26,262 bases of DNA from Acanthaster planci (taxonomy: Eukaryota > Echinodermata > Asteroidea > Valvatida > Acanthasteridae). The notes under the pieces were generated by a model, which had not been told where the DNA came from, ran no database searches, and was given only the letters and a program-made list of their open reading frames with translations. Position 1 is the first letter of the stretch. Each line of letters begins with the position of its first letter. The stretch lies in NCBI RefSeq assembly GCF_001949145.1, contig NW_019091408.1, positions 1,277,099 to 1,303,360 on the forward strand. The letters run 5' to 3'. The position numbers were made by a program, and so were the translations under genes. Positions 23,101 through 26,262 of the stretch are shown piece by piece.

Positions 23101-23893
23101 AAGTGGAAAACACATGTACATGTTACCGTATATGTGCATGTACATGTATGTCTTGAATAACATGAACTAGAAATACAGTATCAACACCAGGGTTGTGCAG
23201 CGGAACCACTTTACCTTCATGTACATGTATATCAGTATGTACATGTACATGTAGTCTTGGTTCCAAAACCCTCCTGGGTTTTTCTTCTTTTCTCCCTAGT
23301 TGACAAAGCAAATGCTATTGTTCATTTCCATAATGCAGGTGCTTTGCTAACAGGTATCAATTCCTTTGGATTTGTATTTCAATTCTGTACTCTGCCCCCT
23401 GAATTGAACAAATATGTTGAAGTGCAGATTATACATGCGCAAACAACGCGAATAAGGTTGTTATTAACATCTTGGTTCGAGATGTACAGTTTCATGTACA
23501 TGGAAGTGACTTCGCATGCAGCTTGTTGACCTACACAGGTTTTGCATGGCAGCCATCTTTCTGATGACGGTTTTTGATACAGAGGTACAGCACAAAAGTT
23601 CTACTCACGTGTAACATTGTCAAGCTCTCACCCAAAAGATTGTTGCCATGCACAACCTCTATACAGTACAGTACAAATTACAACGATGCTGGATTTAGAC
23701 CTGGTTAACAAAGCCACCAGGCAAAAATGCTCCACGAGTTGGGCAGATTTTTCAATTTTAAGGATACCGTGGCCCTGTAGTGCTGTGAGAAGAACTGGTG
23801 GACGTATCTCTTAATGACGCTGGTCTTACCCACGCCGAGATCTCCTATGACTAACACCTTGTACAGGTGTTCTCTCTTCTCTCCTGTAGCAGA
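17037..23893 (-). CDS. RAB32: Rab32/Rab38-type small GTPase (5 conserved exons; N-terminus uncertain)
   Basis: Rab32-family GTPases are prenylated switches that direct cargo to lysosome-related organelles such as melanosomes and act at mitochondria-linked membranes. Exons 23893-23768, 22556-22478, 21153-20972, 17581-17438 and 17150-17037 give 214 in-frame residues. Motifs in order: REHLYKVLVIGDLGVGKTS (P-loop), the effector region YRAT/IGVDFALK, WDIAG/QERFGNMTRVYYKEAVGA, NK/CD (split by an intron) and ETSAK, then a variable tail ending GSCC with Cys-Cys for geranylgeranylation. WDIAGQERF (Ile in place of the usual Thr) and GVDFALK are typical of the Rab32/38 subfamily. Human RAB32 has 225 residues (from memory). 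Rab38 is the alternative label; invertebrates usually have one gene ancestral to both. The Met lies on an upstream exon, with two candidates given separately. The gene converges on SMNDC1. Confidence 0.95.
17438..17581 (-). CDS. RAB32: Rab32 exon CD to ETSAK
   Basis: Forty-eight codons from CDQAKEGLVNNSAQMDE to ARFLVTS, including GWYETSAKENINIDE (the G5 loop). The acceptor is ttcatag and the donor gtatgt. Confidence 0.93.
18132..18159. repeat. 28-bp palindrome
   Basis: tgtacatgcacat (18132-18144) and its exact complement (18147-18159) flank a 2-base centre. It is built of ACATGT/GCATGT words like the dispersed motif in this window. Confidence 0.8.
19028..19139 (+). repeat. Perfect 51-bp tandem duplication, 2.2 copies
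   Basis: Copies at about 19030-19080 and 19081-19131 are identical, with a third partial start (gtacatgta). Each copy is bounded by TACATGTACATGTA and contains gcctggccagcaagatgacc then gccatggag. The identity of the copies implies a recent duplication. Confidence 0.88.
20972..21153 (-). CDS. RAB32: Rab32 exon with switch II to NK
   Basis: Completes Gly, then 60 codons: QERFGNMTRVYYKEAVGAF through PVVLLANK. The acceptor is tttgggcag and the donor gttagt is slightly weak. Phase 0 at the end splits the NKCD motif. Confidence 0.93.
21154..22477 (-). other. RAB32: Rab32 intron between WDIAG and QERF exons
   Basis: A 1324-base intron with (ACATGT)n at 21364. A GC-richer patch at about 21850-22260 is open for 128 codons on the minus strand but looks like no known protein. 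It includes a 9-bp inverted repeat (ggattagca 22098-22106 with tgctaatcc 22161-22169). Confidence 0.75.
21364..21383. repeat. (TACATG)n microsatellite-like run
   Basis: TACATGTACATGTACATGTA, a perfect palindrome and three-unit run of the motif dispersed across the window. Confidence 0.85.
22478..22556 (-). CDS. RAB32: Rab32 exon with switch I/effector strand
   Basis: Twenty-six codons plus one base: IGVDFALKVINWD through LQLWDIA, then the first base of Gly. The acceptor is aactgcag, preceded by the U12 branch-like tgccttaac. The donor is a normal gtaagt. Confidence 0.93.
22557..23767 (-). other. RAB32: Rab32 intron with U12-type splice signals
   Basis: The 5' end reads GTATCCTTAA, matching the first eight positions of the minor-spliceosome consensus RTATCCTTT. 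Sixteen bases before the 3' end is TGCCTTAAC (22580-22572), one base from the U12 branch consensus TTCCTTAAC. There is no polypyrimidine tract between branch and AG. Both ends fit the minor spliceosome. The other introns in the window have ordinary U2-type donors. Confidence 0.8.
23008..23103. repeat. Degenerate CCAACCCAA low-complexity tract
   Basis: About 96 bases made of variants of CAACCCAA, with almost no G on the plus strand. The Rab32-sense (minus) strand is therefore G-rich, with GGGTTGGGTT words. It lies in the U12-type intron. Confidence 0.7.
23768..23893 (-). CDS. RAB32: Rab32 exon with P-loop
   Basis: Forty-two codons, phase 0 at both ends, from SATGEKREHLYK to HYRAT. The acceptor ccccacaccag follows a C/T-rich tract. 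The donor is GTATCCTT, a U12-type site. A Met upstream in the same frame (23950) falls in a TACATGTA repeat and is an unlikely start. Confidence 0.92.
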
Positions 23894-24063
23894 CTGGTGT
23901 GGGGTAAGAGGGGTTGCGAGAACAAAAATGTTAGGGATATACATGTACATGTACGATGACCACTTGTGTTAAAGGGTACAGAAATACTGTCGAAAATATT
24001 TAGTTTACCAGAAAATATATGCATTTTAAAATAACAATAAATACGTAACAATTTCAAAAAATA

Positions 24064-24622
24064 TAATGTTTACCCCATTAATTGTAACCCCAAAATGAAT
24101 AAAAAGATCCTACATGTACGTTTCCCCGCCCACCAAAAATCCCCTTTTAGCCATTCGCACTAACAGGCTGGTTGGATGACGTCATCGTGAGAAGGCTGAC
24201 ACGCACAGTGTACCGGTACATGTACATTGCACACAGTTAATGCAGAATCGCACTCTTCAATAGACCATGTTGTGTTTGATGTACATGTAGCTTGGCCCAC
24301 AGGCAGACACATTCTCAGTTCAAGAAATACACGATAGGACTGTGTCTTAATTATACCGGTAATCTTTACCTTGAGACAGTGTTTGCCTGTGGGCCAAGCT
24401 ACCGTACATGTACACTGTACTTCAACACAACGTGGTCTATTGAATCGTGCGTATGTACACGTTCAGTACATTGTACCGGTACATGTCAGCGTTCTGGCAA
24501 TGACGTTATCCAACATGTCCAATCAGCCTGGGAGTGCGTGCGGCAAAAAGGCAATTTTTGGGGGCGGGGATATGCAGATCTTTTTACTCCTTTTGGGGTC
24601 ACAATTAATGGAGTAAACATTA
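24064..24622. repeat. Long inverted repeat of about 560 bp (foldback/MITE-like)
   Basis: Two arms of roughly 250 bases are reverse complements with small differences. Matched landmarks are ccattaattgt 24075-24085 with 24601-24611, ccccgccc near 24125 with ggggcggg near 24560, caggctg near 24165 with cagcctg near 24525, tgacgtcat 24177 with its diverged partner near 24502, caatagaccatgttgtgtt 24258-24276 with 24424-24442 (one mismatch), and tagcttggcccacaggca 24288-24305 with 24384-24401 (perfect). All share a centre near 24345-24350. The spacer is about 40 bases. No protein is encoded, so it is probably a non-autonomous transposon remnant. Confidence 0.85.
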
Positions 24623-25198
24623 AATTTACAATTTTTTAAAGTTCTCAAACTGACCAGGGATAACTTTTACAGTGTATTTCACAGTGATCAAAACAGATTC
24701 AACAAGAAATGAGTAACGACGACAAGGACGATACCAACAACAATGCAATCTGTTTATTTTCTCTCACAAATACTGGTACTTAGGAACATTATGTGCTTAA
24801 ACGACTTTGACCTTCTCTTTTTAATCACAGACAGGATGTACTTGAAAATGCTTTAAGTAAATTATTAAAATTGCTTAAAAATGTCTAGATACATGGACAT
24901 GTACTGTAAATTGCCAAATCAAAATGTACACATGTACCGGTTCATGTACATGCATACTGTACCTGCCATGTCTCACACATTAGGTGTGTGGCACACGTAC
25001 ATGTATTTTGACCAAATCTCATGCTCACACGCATCAAGCTCAAAATCTCCACATTCTGCAAATGATGATTATAGTTCACAAAATCTCACGCAGATTGGAC
25101 AGCAAGCTTCGGTCGCGTGCATCAAGTTGCTTTCTATACACTGTACTGCACGTGCGCACTGCACTATATTACAGTATTAGCCTTCAATCAAGGCTCAC

Positions 25199-25219
25199 CT
25201 GGACAAATAGCGCACACAT
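25199..25219 (-). CDS. RAB32: Candidate first coding exon of Rab32 (B)
   Basis: ATG at 25219 gives MCALFVQ and a strong donor cag/gtgagc, also phase 0, yielding a 221-residue protein close to the usual length. Alternatively it is part of a 33-base internal exon preceded by an acceptor (ctctgcacag), which would also keep frame after candidate A. The short length makes chance agreement likely. Confidence 0.25.
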
Positions 25220-25345
25220 GAGGAAGACAGGCTGTGCAGAGCTAGAGCGAGTGGCAAAGCTCGTGAATTGTGTGCATCCTGAGTACACGTGTGGAGCTAG
25301 TCACCATGTGCCTTGACTAACGACTAAACACTACTGATGACTTAC

Positions 25346-25447
25346 GCCACATGTAGGCTGTCTCCGAAACCGGCTTCTAGTAGTGTCTAGAGCTTCAGCT
25401 AGGTCTATTTTCTTGGCGTCACCACGTAGAGCGATGACGTAGACCAT
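25346..25447 (-). CDS. RAB32: Candidate first coding exon of Rab32 (A)
   Basis: An ATG at 25447 opens 34 codons (MVYVIALRGDAKKIDLAEAL onward) that end exactly in phase 0 at a strong donor (gtaagt). They would join in frame to SATGEKREHLYK at 23893. Total length would be 248 residues. Support is the open frame, phase, donor and an upstream CRE cluster. Against it: Rab N-termini are not conserved, the context before ATG is weak (tta), and part of the exon start lies in a duplicated 29-bp repeat. Confidence 0.35.
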
Positions 25448-25558
25448 TAACTTTCATTTGGTTTTGATCATGACGTCACCATGAATATTTTATTCAAATT
25501 ATGACATCACGATCGAAGACCTAGACCATTAACTTTCATTTAGTTTTGATGACATCAC
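25434..25558. promoter_or_regulatory. CRE-like cluster and 29-bp direct repeat upstream of Rab32
   Basis: A full palindromic CRE, TGACGTCA, is at 25471-25478. TGACATCAC follows at 25502-25510 and 25550-25558, and TGACGTAG at 25434. Between them is a 29-bp direct repeat beginning tagaccattaactttcatt (25440-25468 and 25522-25550, one difference). The cluster is just upstream of candidate exon A, as expected for a bZIP (CREB/ATF)-responsive promoter, but this is inference. Confidence 0.4.
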
Positions 25559-26262
25559 TGTCAATTGTCCCAACTGTACTTTCTTAACTGCTTAAATAAG
25601 AAAAGTTGGTAACATAAATGCTGAAGTCAACTTTATTTGAGACTTACAGTTTGTGCCTGCTTCTCCATCATCAAGAATTCAATGTACATGTACATGTACA
25701 TGTATAGTACATACATGTATACTATAGAATAGATTAGTGGGTATTGTGCTGAGCTGAATAGCCCTGAATACCTCACTCCAACTCACCAGCCTGGAGAGCC
25801 TGATCTTTGTAATTGGAATGTTGAGCTCTGAGGCGTTCTTTTATTGTACTTTAATTGGATCTTATAGAATGGGGGCCAATACTTATTGTGCAGATAGTGG
25901 GTATATACATGTAAGACTTAGAATGCCCAGTTTCGGCAGAGTGCCACATTGACACAGTGGGGAGTGGTGGTGTTTGGACACCCCGACTGTGGTGAATCTG
26001 ATGCCCACAGACAACCGTACAGTGCTCTTCTCGAACAGCTACATGTACATGTAGCTACCGTAGGAGTTATCCCCGTCATCTGTGACATTTGGGGGCCTGT
26101 CCAGGAAACTTTTTTAATCCCATCCATTTAAAAGGGAAGATGGTTGGTTCAGAATCGTGCATAGCTTGATACTGATGGCAACTTTGTCACACTTTTGATT
26201 TCTAACACGCAGCTTTTTCAGGATTGGGCTTAGCTCAGATTTCCGGAAGGCAATTCCATCTA
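25559..26262. other. Upstream flank of Rab32, no gene seen
   Basis: It contains TGTACATGTACATGTACATG then TA at 25683-25704 and a perfect 20-bp palindrome, AGCTACATGTACATGTAGCT, at 26037-26056. A 60-codon plus frame at 25949 has no recognisable domain. Confidence 0.5.

Noticed and set aside
23894-23950. Rab32 start at the in-frame ATG of 23950
   Set aside because: It would read MYMYIPNIF from a TACATGTA repeat and then through a good C/T-rich acceptor; an upstream exon is more likely.
24292-24639. Plus-strand frames of 115 and 81 codons
   Set aside because: They run through the right arm of the long inverted repeat; the codons are explained by that repeat.

Overview
This window is animal nuclear DNA, most likely from a lancelet (Branchiostoma) or a close invertebrate deuterostome. 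Genes are split into short exons with GT-AG introns, introns of about 0.2 to 3.4 kb are full of small repeats, and the encoded proteins are close to their vertebrate orthologues. The palindrome TACATGTA occurs throughout, which from memory is typical of amphioxus DNA. There is one 808-base assembly gap (N at 9059-9866). Nothing bacterial is present.

Layout, left to right. (1) 1-872 (+): the last two visible exons of a gene whose protein ends in a Pro/Gln/Met/Gly-rich, apparently disordered tail. I cannot name the family. Poly(A) signal candidates lie at 968 and 1215. (2) 873-4380: 3' UTR and intergenic DNA. (3) 4381-8521 (+): a complete seven-exon gene for SMNDC1/SPF30, a Tudor-domain splicing factor. 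All six introns join in frame to give 240 residues. (4) 8522-17036: about 8.5 kb between two convergent genes. It holds 3' UTR sequence, the gap with a 65-bp tandem repeat on its right edge, a 118-bp foldback, tRNA-like SINE remnants and a 26-bp-stem inverted repeat, but no gene I can support. (5) 17037-23893 (-): five coding exons of a Rab32/Rab38 small GTPase, complete from before the P-loop to the CC prenylation end. The N-terminal exon is uncertain. Two in-frame candidates lie at 25346-25447 and 25199-25219. (6) 23894-26262: upstream intron/promoter DNA of Rab32, with a long inverted repeat of about 560 bp and a cluster of CRE-like TGACRTCA boxes.

The most notable observations are: the first conserved intron of Rab32 has the hallmarks of a U12-type (minor spliceosome) intron at both ends; a long foldback element lies at 24064-24622; a perfect 24-bp hairpin containing telomere-like TTAGGG sequence lies in SMNDC1 intron 3; and one aromatic-cage position of the SMNDC1 Tudor domain is Tyr rather than Trp. 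SMNDC1 acts in pre-mRNA splicing and Rab32 in membrane trafficking, so their adjacency implies no shared pathway. I see no new multi-gene system.
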